Below are positions 52,023-59,275 of a stretch of DNA of 63,029 nt, one piece after another. The stretch comes from GCA-2686265 sp036010965. Its GTDB lineage: Bacteria > Planctomycetota > UBA1135 > GCA-002686595. The stretch's first letter is position 1, and every line of letters begins with the position of its first letter. The notes under the pieces were generated by a model. That model did no database searches. It had not been told where the DNA came from and saw only the letters and a list, made by a program, of their open reading frames with translations. The position numbers and the translations under genes were made by a program. The stretch is taken from NCBI GenBank assembly GCA_036010965.1, contig DASCMO010000145.1, positions 1 through 63,029 on the forward strand, read 5' to 3'.

Positions 52023-52045
52023 GGCCCGTCAGCCACCCACGGGCC
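52023..52045 (+). terminator. Intercistronic hairpin between the mini PEP-CTERM and exosortase genes
   Basis: GGCCCGT and ACGGGCC form a perfect 7-bp stem around a 9-base loop, beginning one base after the TAG at 52019-52021 and ending two bases before the exosortase GTG. No T-tract. It could act as a partial terminator or an RNA-stabilising 3' end that lets the small substrate be made in excess over the exosortase. Confidence 0.45.
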
Positions 52046-52046
52046 A

Positions 52047-52889
52047 GTGGACATGCCCGCGCGCTCCCGCGCCCTGCTCGCCGCACAGATCGGACTTGTG
52101 CTGGCGGCGTTTCGGCCGACCCTGACCGAGTGGGCGCCCTTGGCCTGGAACACACCGCGCCTGGGCTACGTGCTCCTCGTTCCCGTCCTGGCCCTGATCC
52201 TGGCCCTCACGGCCGAGCGCTGCGCTCCAGCGACGGGCCATGTAAACGCCTCGCCCAGGGCGCCCCTCCCACTCGCCGCAGCCGCCGCGTGCCTGGCCGT
52301 CGGCGTACTGCTCGGGCGCTTCACCCTCGCCCTCGCCGGCCTGCCCCTGGCGGTGGTCGGACTGGTCTCCACCTGGGGCGGGGCATCGGCCGTCCGGCGC
52401 CACGCCTGGGCGCTCGTGATGCTGGCGTTCATGGTGCCGCTCCCCCAGCCCCTGGTCGATCGAATCCAGCCCTGGGCAGCGGCCGCTTCCGGGCGCACGG
52501 CGCTCTGGATGCTCGCGCCCCTCGACCCGGATTGCAGCTGGATCGGCTCGACACTGCACTACCGCGGCTGGGAACTCCTGGTCTCCGAAGCCTGCGCCGG
52601 CTCCGGGACAACCCTCATCCTGATGGTGCTCTCGGTCTTCCTGGGCGGCCTCTTCCGCCTGCGCCCCGCGGCCGCCATGGGTCTGGTAGCCCTCGCCTTG
52701 CCCGCTTCCCTACTGGTCAACTCAGCGCGGATCGCCCTCACGGGCGTGATCCTCGATCGCTTCGGCCCGTCCGCCGTGGACGGAGTGCCCCACGAGCTCC
52801 TGGGCCAGGCCCTGGTGATCGGGGCCTCGGGCCTGATCGCCTTCGGCGTTGCGCGCCTCGCGCCCTCGCGCGGGAGGTCGGTCTCGTGA
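52047..52889 (+). CDS. Exosortase
   Basis: A 280-aa integral membrane transpeptidase with about eight hydrophobic segments. All three conserved catalytic residues are present: Cys183 in LVSEACAGSGTTLIL, Arg228 in LLVNSARIALTG and His249 in GVPHELLGQ. Exosortases cleave PEP-CTERM tails and pass the protein on to the cell surface, probably onto glycan. The start is GTG at 52047 or ATG at 52053 (MPARSRALL). The end overlaps the EpsI-like gene by 4 bp (GTGA). I could not assign a subtype. Its substrate gene is immediately upstream. Confidence 0.93.
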   Translation: MDMPARSRALLAAQIGLVLAAFRPTLTEWAPLAWNTPRLGYVLLVPVLALILALTAERCAPATGHVNASPRAPLPLAAAAACLAVGVLLGRFTLALAGLPLAVVGLVSTWGGASAVRRHAWALVMLAFMVPLPQPLVDRIQPWAAAASGRTALWMLAPLDPDCSWIGSTLHYRGWELLVSEACAGSGTTLILMVLSVFLGGLFRLRPAAAMGLVALALPASLLVNSARIALTGVILDRFGPSAVDGVPHELLGQALVIGASGLIAFGVARLAPSRGRSVS

Positions 52890-53497
52890 ACCGCATCTCC
52901 TGGGTGCTCCTGATCCTGGCCGGATTGCTCGCCAACGGGAACGCCCTGGGCTGGATCGGACAAGCGGTCCCTCCCGACCTCGGGCGCCTGGCCGGCCACT
53001 CCTACGGGGAATTAGCCCCCCTCGAGCGCATCGCCGTCGCCCCCGAGAGCCTCGGCGACCTGCCCCCCGAGCGATGGCTGTTCCACTCCTACGCCACGCC
53101 CGGCGGAGCAGAGGGAGTGATGTTCGCCGCCTACTACCTCCAAGATCGACGCTGGAGCGGACGACCACACTCGGTCGAGGTCTGCTTCGTGGCCGACGGC
53201 TGGTCCCTCGATGAGAGGCGGATGCTGCATGCTTCATCGGGAGCGCGCTACGACGCACGCCACCTCACGCGCGGGGAGCAACGCATCCTGCTCGTACACT
53301 GGACGCAACATCCGGGTGCGCTCCCGGGCGAGGACTTCCTGCAAGCACTGCGCCGGCGTGCGTCCGGCGCGAGCGGTCTGCGCCGCGACGTGCTCTCGGT
53401 CTACTGGGAGTTCGAGCTCGGAGCAGCGCCTCCCGACGCGGCGCTGACCGCCGCCTGCGAGGAGCTGCGCGAGGCCGTCGAGGCGCTCTGGCGCTGA
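52886..53497 (+). CDS. EpsI-family exosortase-associated protein
   Basis: A 203-aa protein with an N-terminal membrane segment (ISWVLLILAGLLANGNALGW). The EpsI-like core has FAAYYLQDRRW and the signature HSVEVCFVADGWSLDE (HSxExCxxxxGW in the family). EpsI-like domains are often fused to or follow exosortases and are needed for exopolysaccharide-linked sorting, with unknown mechanism. Start GTG at 52886 is translationally coupled to the exosortase stop. It ends 14 bp before the convergent dihydroorotase gene. Confidence 0.85.
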   Translation: MNRISWVLLILAGLLANGNALGWIGQAVPPDLGRLAGHSYGELAPLERIAVAPESLGDLPPERWLFHSYATPGGAEGVMFAAYYLQDRRWSGRPHSVEVCFVADGWSLDERRMLHASSGARYDARHLTRGEQRILLVHWTQHPGALPGEDFLQALRRRASGASGLRRDVLSVYWEFELGAAPPDAALTAACEELREAVEALWR

Positions 53498-53511
53498 GCC
53501 GAGCCCTGGCC

Positions 53512-54867
53512 TCAGAGCGGCTGCAGGTCCAACGGGCGTCCGCCGGCCGTGACGGTCAGCTGCCCGTCACGCAGGCAGACCTCGCCTCGCCGCACGACGA
53601 TCCGCGGAGGACCGGCCAGCTCCCAGCCCTCGTAGGCGGACCAGCGCGAGCGCGAGGGGAGCCCGGCACCCCGCACCACGAAGAGCTCCTCGGGATCGAA
53701 CAGCACCAGGTCACCGTCGAATCCCGGCGCGAGACGTCCCTTGTCCGGCAGGTGCAAGGTCTCTGCGGCGCGCTCGGTGACCGAGGCCAGAGCGATCTCG
53801 GGCGCCAGCAGACCGCGCCTCACGAGTTCCCAGGTCAAGGGCCAGAGCAGATCGACCGACGGCATGCCCGAAGGGGCGTGGGCGTAGTCGCGCAGCTTGT
53901 CCTCGAGGGGGTGAGGCGCGTGGTCGGTGCCGATGGCGTCCACGACTCCCGACCGCAGAGCCTCAATCAACGCGGCGGCATCGGCCGCGGTCTTGATCGA
54001 CGGGTTGACCTTGCCGAAGTTGCCCAGCTCGGCCACCCGCACTTCATCGAGCAGCAGATAGTGGGGTGCAGTGCTCGCGCTGACGCGCAGGCCCTCTTCT
54101 TGGGCCTCGGCCACGAGCCGCGCGCCCTCCGCCGTTGAGAGGTGGAAGACATGCAACTCGGCTCCGGTCTCACGGCACAGCGCGATGGACGTGCGAACCG
54201 ACTCGACCTCCGCCGCGGTCGGACGCACGAGGTGGTGCTCGGCGGCCGTCGCGTTCGGGTGGGCGCGCTTGCTCGCTCGCAACAGGTCCTCGTCCTCACA
54301 GTGGGCGACGACCATGCGCCCCGCCGCCGCAGCCGCGGCGAAGAGCTGCGCCAGGGTCTCGCGGTCGTCCTGCCCCCCGACGCCCGTGGAGCCGCCCAGG
54401 AAGCACTTGAAGGCCGGAGTCAGGGGCGCCATCGCATCCAGCTCCTCGACCGAGGCCGGGAGCAGGTTCGCCAGGCAACCGAAGTCGACCCGCGAGCTGG
54501 CTCGCACGTGCTCGATGCGCGCCGTGAGCGCTTCGCGGGAGGTCGAAAGGGGCGCGTTGTTCTGGACTTCCACGACGCTCGTCACGCCGCCGTGCAGGGC
54601 GCCCCGTGAGCCGTGGTCCCAGCCCTCCTTGTGCTCGAGCCCCGGATCGCGGAAGTGCACGTGCACGTCCACCAGGCCGGGAATGAGCGTCAGGCCCTCG
54701 GCTTCGAGCACGTCCACTCCATCCGCCGCGAGGTCCTCGCCGACGGCCTCGACGCGGCCGTCGCGCACGCGCACATCGACCGCGCGCGCGTCGGGCCCGG
54801 GGGGGTAGGAGCGCGCGCCGCGCACCAGCAGGCTCGATCCATGGGACTCGGTCGTCACGCTGCGCAC
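53512..54867 (-). CDS. pyrC: Dihydroorotase (type I amidohydrolase)
   Basis: A 451-aa zinc amidohydrolase that closes carbamoyl-aspartate to dihydroorotate in pyrimidine synthesis. Metal ligands and motifs are LVDVHVHFRDPGLEHKEGWD, carboxylated-Lys region APLTPAFKCFLGGSTG, VVAHCEDEDL, HVFHLSTAEGA, and GTDHAPHPLEDK (catalytic Asp). Other cyclic amidohydrolases (hydantoinase, allantoinase) are less likely because of the HFRDPG signature. The start is a GTG at 54867, directly adjacent to the stop of the upstream phosphatase gene (TGA at 54868-54870); GTG at 54858 is an alternative. Cotranscription with a signalling phosphatase is probably just packing. Confidence 0.92.
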   Translation of the reverse strand: MRSVTTESHGSSLLVRGARSYPPGPDARAVDVRVRDGRVEAVGEDLAADGVDVLEAEGLTLIPGLVDVHVHFRDPGLEHKEGWDHGSRGALHGGVTSVVEVQNNAPLSTSREALTARIEHVRASSRVDFGCLANLLPASVEELDAMAPLTPAFKCFLGGSTGVGGQDDRETLAQLFAAAAAAGRMVVAHCEDEDLLRASKRAHPNATAAEHHLVRPTAAEVESVRTSIALCRETGAELHVFHLSTAEGARLVAEAQEEGLRVSASTAPHYLLLDEVRVAELGNFGKVNPSIKTAADAAALIEALRSGVVDAIGTDHAPHPLEDKLRDYAHAPSGMPSVDLLWPLTWELVRRGLLAPEIALASVTERAAETLHLPDKGRLAPGFDGDLVLFDPEELFVVRGAGLPSRSRWSAYEGWELAGPPRIVVRRGEVCLRDGQLTVTAGGRPLDLQPL

Positions 54868-56313
54868 TCAGTTAGAGAGACGCCGGACGGCCACGACCGT
54901 CATGTCGTCTTCCGTGTTGCCGCTGGCGAAGTCCAGGGCCTGGGCGACAACGGCTTCGGTCAGCTCGCGGGCGCTGGCGGATTGCCCGGCCTGCTCCTTC
55001 AGGACACGCCGCAGGCCCTCCTCGCCGAACAGATCATCGGGCGCCTTCAGGGCGCGCGCCTCGACGAGGCCGTCGGTAACCGCCAGCAGCACATCGCCCT
55101 CCCCCAAGGTCACGGTCTGCCCCTCATCGAACCGAAAATCGGGGACCATGCCCAGGGCCGGCCCGTGCCCGTCGATCGACTCGATCCTGCCGTCCCCGCG
55201 GCGGTAGATCAAAGGCGGTGTGTGGCCGGCGTTGATCACTTCGAGCGTCCCATCGGGGGAGAGCAGGGCCAGGAAGAGTGTCACGAACAGGCCCGACTCC
55301 ATGCGCTCGGCGAGGTCCTCGTTGAGCATGGTCAGGGCCTGGTGCGGGTCGTCGATGATGCGCAGGGTGCTGCGCAGGCTGGCCTGGGCCGTGGAGGTGA
55401 TCAGAGCCGAGGCGGGGCCATGGCCGGTGACGTCCCCCACGACGACGCCCTGGCGCCCGCTTTTCGTCTGGAAGAAGTCGTAGAAGTCACCGCTCGTGCG
55501 CTCCGCAGCGCGGAACCAGCCGAAGATGTCGTAGCCGGCAAGGTCATCCGGGACCTGGGGCATGAGGTTCTTCTGGACCAGTTCGGCGGTGTCGAGCGAG
55601 GCCTCGAGGCGTGCGCGTTCGAGGGAGTCGAGGTGCAGGCGCGCGCTCTCCAGGGCCACAGCGATCTGCCACGCGAGCGTGTTGAAGTAGGACAGGTCCT
55701 GCTGGGTGAACTCGCGTGTGGCGGCCTTGGAATCGACGTAGAGGGCGCCGCGCGGGCCGACGCGCCCGGAACCCGAGCCCCGCTCGGTGTCAAGGGGCAC
55801 GCACATCAAGGCGCGCAACTTGAGGTCGAAGACGCTCGCCCCCAGGTCCATGGCCTCTGCCGCCGAGTTGAAGACATCCATGAGGGCCACGCCGGTCTCC
55901 AGCACATGCCCCACGGCGCTGGTGGAGTAGCGTACGGCGCCCTCGATGTCCTCTCCGCCGCGGCTGCGCGCGACGTGCACTTCGTGGCTCTCCTCTTCCG
56001 CATCCGTGGAAGTCAGGACCAAGAGGCCGCGCTCAGCACCCGTGCGCTCTATCGAGGCGTCCACGATGTAGATCAAGAGCTCCCGCAGGTCGTCCGGGCC
56101 TGAGACACGCGCTACCATCTCGGAGATGCGCGCGACCTCGTCCAGCAAGCCCTCCACAGAACGACGGTCGGCGAGGGCGTCCCCGGTAAGGAACTCCGTG
56201 CTCATGGAAACTCCTCCCACGGGCGCCTCCTGAAGTCCCTTCCCCGGGACGTCCTCCACCTGCTCGGCGGGAACAGCGGTCGCCGCCGCGTGCTTCTTCT
56301 TGCGGAAGAACAT
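54868..56313 (-). CDS. GAF domain - PP2C (SpoIIE/RsbU-type) serine phosphatase
   Basis: A 481-aa cytoplasmic signalling protein. Residues about 60-235 form a GAF sensor (LRELLIYIVDASIERTGAER, LRALMCVPLDTERGS, GALYVDSKAATREFTQQDL). A coiled linker (LERARLEASLDTAELVQKNL) leads to a SpoIIE-type PP2C phosphatase (about 265-481): ERTSGDFYDFF, VVVGDVTGHGPASALI, INAGHTPPLIYRR, LLAVTDGLVEAR and NTEDDMTVVAVR, with the metal-binding Asp residues present. RsbU-like enzymes dephosphorylate STAS-domain anti-anti-sigma factors; a STAS protein is encoded divergently at 56482, 168 bp away. The ATG is at 56313. Confidence 0.93.
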   Translation of the reverse strand: MFFRKKKHAAATAVPAEQVEDVPGKGLQEAPVGGVSMSTEFLTGDALADRRSVEGLLDEVARISEMVARVSGPDDLRELLIYIVDASIERTGAERGLLVLTSTDAEEESHEVHVARSRGGEDIEGAVRYSTSAVGHVLETGVALMDVFNSAAEAMDLGASVFDLKLRALMCVPLDTERGSGSGRVGPRGALYVDSKAATREFTQQDLSYFNTLAWQIAVALESARLHLDSLERARLEASLDTAELVQKNLMPQVPDDLAGYDIFGWFRAAERTSGDFYDFFQTKSGRQGVVVGDVTGHGPASALITSTAQASLRSTLRIIDDPHQALTMLNEDLAERMESGLFVTLFLALLSPDGTLEVINAGHTPPLIYRRGDGRIESIDGHGPALGMVPDFRFDEGQTVTLGEGDVLLAVTDGLVEARALKAPDDLFGEEGLRRVLKEQAGQSASARELTEAVVAQALDFASGNTEDDMTVVAVRRLSN

Positions 56314-56481
56314 GAGCGGAGTCTAACCCCCATCCGCCTCCAGCCTTCACACCAGAGCGCCCAAAGGGCCGGCCCAGCCGGCCTCCCACCAGCGGGAGGC
56401 CCGAAAATCCTTGCTCCGAGGGCGCGGGCGAGGACACACTACCCAACCATCACGGACCCCTACCGACGCCAGAGAATAGCC

Positions 56482-57306
56482 ATGCACATCACGGTCGAGC
56501 CGCGCGAGAACCACGCCATCCTGCACCTTCGGGGTGAGTTCGACACCTACTACGTGCCCCGCCTCCAGGAGGAGGTCGAGGGCCTGATCAATGCAGGCGT
56601 CAAGCGCGCGGTGCTCAACCTGCGCCTGGTCAAGTTCATCAACTCGACCGCCCTGGGCGCCATCATCAAGGCCGCCAAGCAGCTCGAAGCGGAGGGTGGC
56701 AAGCTGGTCATCTCGCGCCCCTCGAAGTTCTGTCGCGACATCATCGAAAAGGTCGGACTGGACCGAGTGGTCCCCATGTACGACACCGACGAGGATGCCG
56801 CCGCCAATCTAGGCAGCGCCCCGACCGAGCAGGCCAGCGACGAGGACGCCTTCGCGGAGGACAGCTCCTCGGTGCTCTTCTCGCCGGTCGATGCCAGTCG
56901 GATCGAGTACGTGATGAGTGAGAGCGCCAAGGAAGAGAAATCGGTCAACCCGGTGCATGGCCACGAGTTCGGGAGCCGCTGGAGCGGCATCGGGCGCATG
57001 TCGGGACTCGACGAGGAGTCCCTTTCCTTCACCTGGGGCGGCGGGAACTCGGGGCTCGACTCGTTCCGCATGGCACAACTCCTGGCCCTGGGCACGGAGT
57101 GGAAGATCAAGTTCCGCCTGCCCCTGCTCAAGCGCGGCTATTGCGAAGCCGTGGCCAAGGTCAGCGAGGTCGAGGAGCGCGAGGACGGCGTCAAGGTCAA
57201 GGCGTGCTTCAGCGACATCGACGAGGAGACGCGCGGCTCGATCCGCCAGTACGCGGCGGACATGTCCTACCTGAAAGAAGAGCTGCGGCGCGCGACGGAC
57301 GCCTGA
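56482..57306 (+). CDS. STAS-domain (anti-anti-sigma-like) protein with C-terminal PilZ-like domain
   Basis: A 274-aa protein. Residues 1-105 are a STAS domain (AILHLRGEFDTYYVPRLQEE, VLNLRLVKFINSTALGAI). INSTALG holds the usual phosphorylatable serine, with Asn replacing the normal preceding Asp. An acidic linker (about 108-150) leads to a beta-rich domain that looks like a divergent PilZ (KIKFRLPLLKRGYCEAVAKV, VKVKACFSDIDEETRGSIRQ, YAADM), but without the RxxxR/DxSxxG c-di-GMP signature. The ATG is at 56482; frames further upstream are not protein-like. Facing the RsbU-like phosphatase across 168 bp, it is the likely substrate of that enzyme. Confidence 0.8.
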   Translation: MHITVEPRENHAILHLRGEFDTYYVPRLQEEVEGLINAGVKRAVLNLRLVKFINSTALGAIIKAAKQLEAEGGKLVISRPSKFCRDIIEKVGLDRVVPMYDTDEDAAANLGSAPTEQASDEDAFAEDSSSVLFSPVDASRIEYVMSESAKEEKSVNPVHGHEFGSRWSGIGRMSGLDEESLSFTWGGGNSGLDSFRMAQLLALGTEWKIKFRLPLLKRGYCEAVAKVSEVEEREDGVKVKACFSDIDEETRGSIRQYAADMSYLKEELRRATDA

Positions 57307-57333
57307 GGGCGCTCCGCTCTCCGCCCACACCCG

Positions 57334-58479
57334 TCAGGCGGGCAGGTCACCGGACGACGGCTCACCCACGAGACGCTCGGCGGTGTGTTCCGCGAGTGCG
57401 GCCAGCAGAACCTCCTCGAAGGACTCCGCCACCTGCGCCCAGTCGAAGCGCTCCTCGGCGCGCTCCCGCGCGCGCAGGCCCCAGCGCCGGCGAGCCATCG
57501 GAGCGCCCGCGGCCCGCGCCAGCACCGCGGTCCAGGCGACGCGATCACCAGGAGCCGCCAGCAATCCGGTCTGATCGTCCTCGACGAGCCAGCGTAGGCG
57601 GGCCAGGTCCGAGGCCAGCACCCCCACACCGCAAGCCATGGCGCGCGGGATCTGCTTCCCGCGCACGCTGTCGTCCACCGCCGGGACGGCGAGCAGGGTG
57701 CTGCTCCCGATCAAGCCCGGCAACTCTTCCTCCCGCGGTCGGCCCGCGATGACGATCCGCGCTCCGACGCCCAGGCGATTCGCCTGGGCGCGCAATCGAC
57801 GTCGGCCCGGTCCCTCGCCGGCCAGGACCAGGGACCAGTCCGAGCGCTGCCCGACGGTGGAGGCGAAGGCATCGATCAGGACATCCAGGCCGCGCCCTTC
57901 TCCGATGCGCCCGGCGTAGAGCAGGATGCGCCCCCGCACCCGGTGACGGGCGATCAGGCCCGAGTAGAGGCCGGGCCGGAAAGTGGACAGGGCCACTCCC
58001 TCTCCGAGCACCTCGATGCGCCCCGGCGCGAAACCCTCGCGCACGGCCTGCTCGCGGGCCACGGGATCGAGAGCCACTACGCGCGGCTCGGTGCGGCGTA
58101 CATAGGGGCCCCAGAGACGCTCCCCGGCTCCGCGCAGGAAGCGCTGGGACGGGCTACCTGCACCGGCAAAACCCGCCTCGACCAGGACCAGCGGGATCTC
58201 GAGCTTGCGCGCGGCGCGTGCCCCCATGAAGGCCGCTGGCGAGAGCGCGTCGTAGGCCACGACCACGTCCGGCGCGAAACCCGCGATGGTCGCGGCGCCG
58301 GCGGCGCTCTCATCCTCCTCCTCGCCGGAGTGTGGGATGGTCCCGGGAGGCCCGCCGAAAGGCTTCAGGGTGTGCCCGCGCCCCAGGAGTTCGCGGGCCA
58401 GGTTCGGCGCGTGAGATCCGCCCTTGGAGTCCAGGGTGAAGGGGTTGAGCACCAGGGCGATGCGAAGAGGCGAGGACAT
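57334..58479 (-). CDS. GT4 family glycosyltransferase
   Basis: A 381-aa GT-B enzyme. The N-terminal domain begins RIALVLNPFTLDSKGGSH. The C-terminal donor site has ILLYAGRIGEGRGLDVLIDA, WSLVLAGEGPGRRRLRAQ, IVIAGRPREEELPGLIGSS and a variant of the EX7E motif around DDSVRGKQIPRAMACGVGVL, where the first Glu appears to be Asp. It is probably a hexosyltransferase for a lipid or polysaccharide. The ATG at 58479 (MSSPLRIAL) is preferred over an upstream GTG at 58533. It stands apart from the main polysaccharide locus. Confidence 0.88.
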   Translation of the reverse strand: MSSPLRIALVLNPFTLDSKGGSHAPNLARELLGRGHTLKPFGGPPGTIPHSGEEEDESAAGAATIAGFAPDVVVAYDALSPAAFMGARAARKLEIPLVLVEAGFAGAGSPSQRFLRGAGERLWGPYVRRTEPRVVALDPVAREQAVREGFAPGRIEVLGEGVALSTFRPGLYSGLIARHRVRGRILLYAGRIGEGRGLDVLIDAFASTVGQRSDWSLVLAGEGPGRRRLRAQANRLGVGARIVIAGRPREEELPGLIGSSTLLAVPAVDDSVRGKQIPRAMACGVGVLASDLARLRWLVEDDQTGLLAAPGDRVAWTAVLARAAGAPMARRRWGLRARERAEERFDWAQVAESFEEVLLAALAEHTAERLVGEPSSGDLPA

Positions 58480-58611
58480 GGGTGGGCGACGGGGCTCGTG
58501 GGCAGCGCCCCATGTCAATCTTCGGTCCTTCACGGGGTTTCGCTCAAGACCTGCGCTCGATTGTCGACAAGAACACAGGAGTCCAACACCCCTCGAACCA
58601 GCACCTGGAAA

Positions 58612-59244
58612 ATGATTCCCCCCCCCTCAGGACGAGCCCCCCATCCCCACTCGCTGCCCGGAACCGATCCGCCGCGCGGCGCGCTCTTCGTCGACCGCTG
58701 GGGCACGCTCCTCGAGCGCCCAGCGAAGGGCTGGTGCGCCCGCTTCCAGAGCGCGCGCTTCACTCCAGGGGCAATCGACGCTCTATTTCGCTGTACCCGA
58801 TCCGGGTGGACGCTCTACCTGATCGGCAACGAATCCCAGGTCTCCCTCGGGCGTCAGTCGGTGGAGAGCTGGAAGGGGTTTGAGCGTGCCCTGGAGGCGC
58901 ACCTGGCGAGCCTCGGCGTGCCCGTGGCCCGCAGCTACGCCTGCCTCGACGACCCCCTGGACGGCGTGCCCGGCAGGCAGGGTGATTCGGTCTTCCGGCT
59001 CCCCAACACCGGGCCCATGTACCACGCAGCACAGAACGACGGCATAGAACTGACCCGCAGCTGGGTGATCGGTGACAGCCCCCTGGAGCTGACGGCGGGC
59101 TGGCGCGCGGGCTGTGCCCTCGCCTCCGTACGCACGGAACTCGACCTCGGCGACAGCCCATTCCCGGCGCAGCCCACGATCGAGGCGGATTGCCTGGCGG
59201 ACGCCCTGGACGAGATCAAAGCCTGCGTTCCCAGCCGCAGGTAG
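58612..59244 (+). CDS. HAD-like (GmhB-type) protein lacking key catalytic residues
   Basis: A 210-aa protein with the overall layout of HAD-IIIA phosphatases such as GmhB, but motif I is LFVDRWGTLLE. The nucleophile Asp28 is kept while the general-acid Asp two residues later is Trp30. Motif III, normally KP before the GM region, reads RLPNTGPMYHAA without Lys. Motif IV is present as SWVIGDSPLELTAGWRAGC. Phosphatase activity by the standard mechanism is therefore doubtful; a binding or regulatory role, or a different reaction, is possible. The ATG at 58612 follows a purine-rich stretch. It is encoded divergently from the GT4 gene and convergently to mcsB. Confidence 0.7.
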   Translation: MIPPPSGRAPHPHSLPGTDPPRGALFVDRWGTLLERPAKGWCARFQSARFTPGAIDALFRCTRSGWTLYLIGNESQVSLGRQSVESWKGFERALEAHLASLGVPVARSYACLDDPLDGVPGRQGDSVFRLPNTGPMYHAAQNDGIELTRSWVIGDSPLELTAGWRAGCALASVRTELDLGDSPFPAQPTIEADCLADALDEIKACVPSRR

Positions 59245-59275
59245 AGAAGCGAAGAGCGCAAAGGCGGAAGGGCCC

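Noticed and set aside
52130..53497. 455-codon plus frame starting inside the exosortase
   Set aside because: Only the part from the GTG at 52886 is protein-like (EpsI family); the upstream part is a shadow of the exosortase frame.
57943..59244. 433-codon plus frame antisense to the GT4 gene
   Set aside because: Only residues from the ATG at 58612 match the HAD fold; the rest is antisense shadow of GT4.
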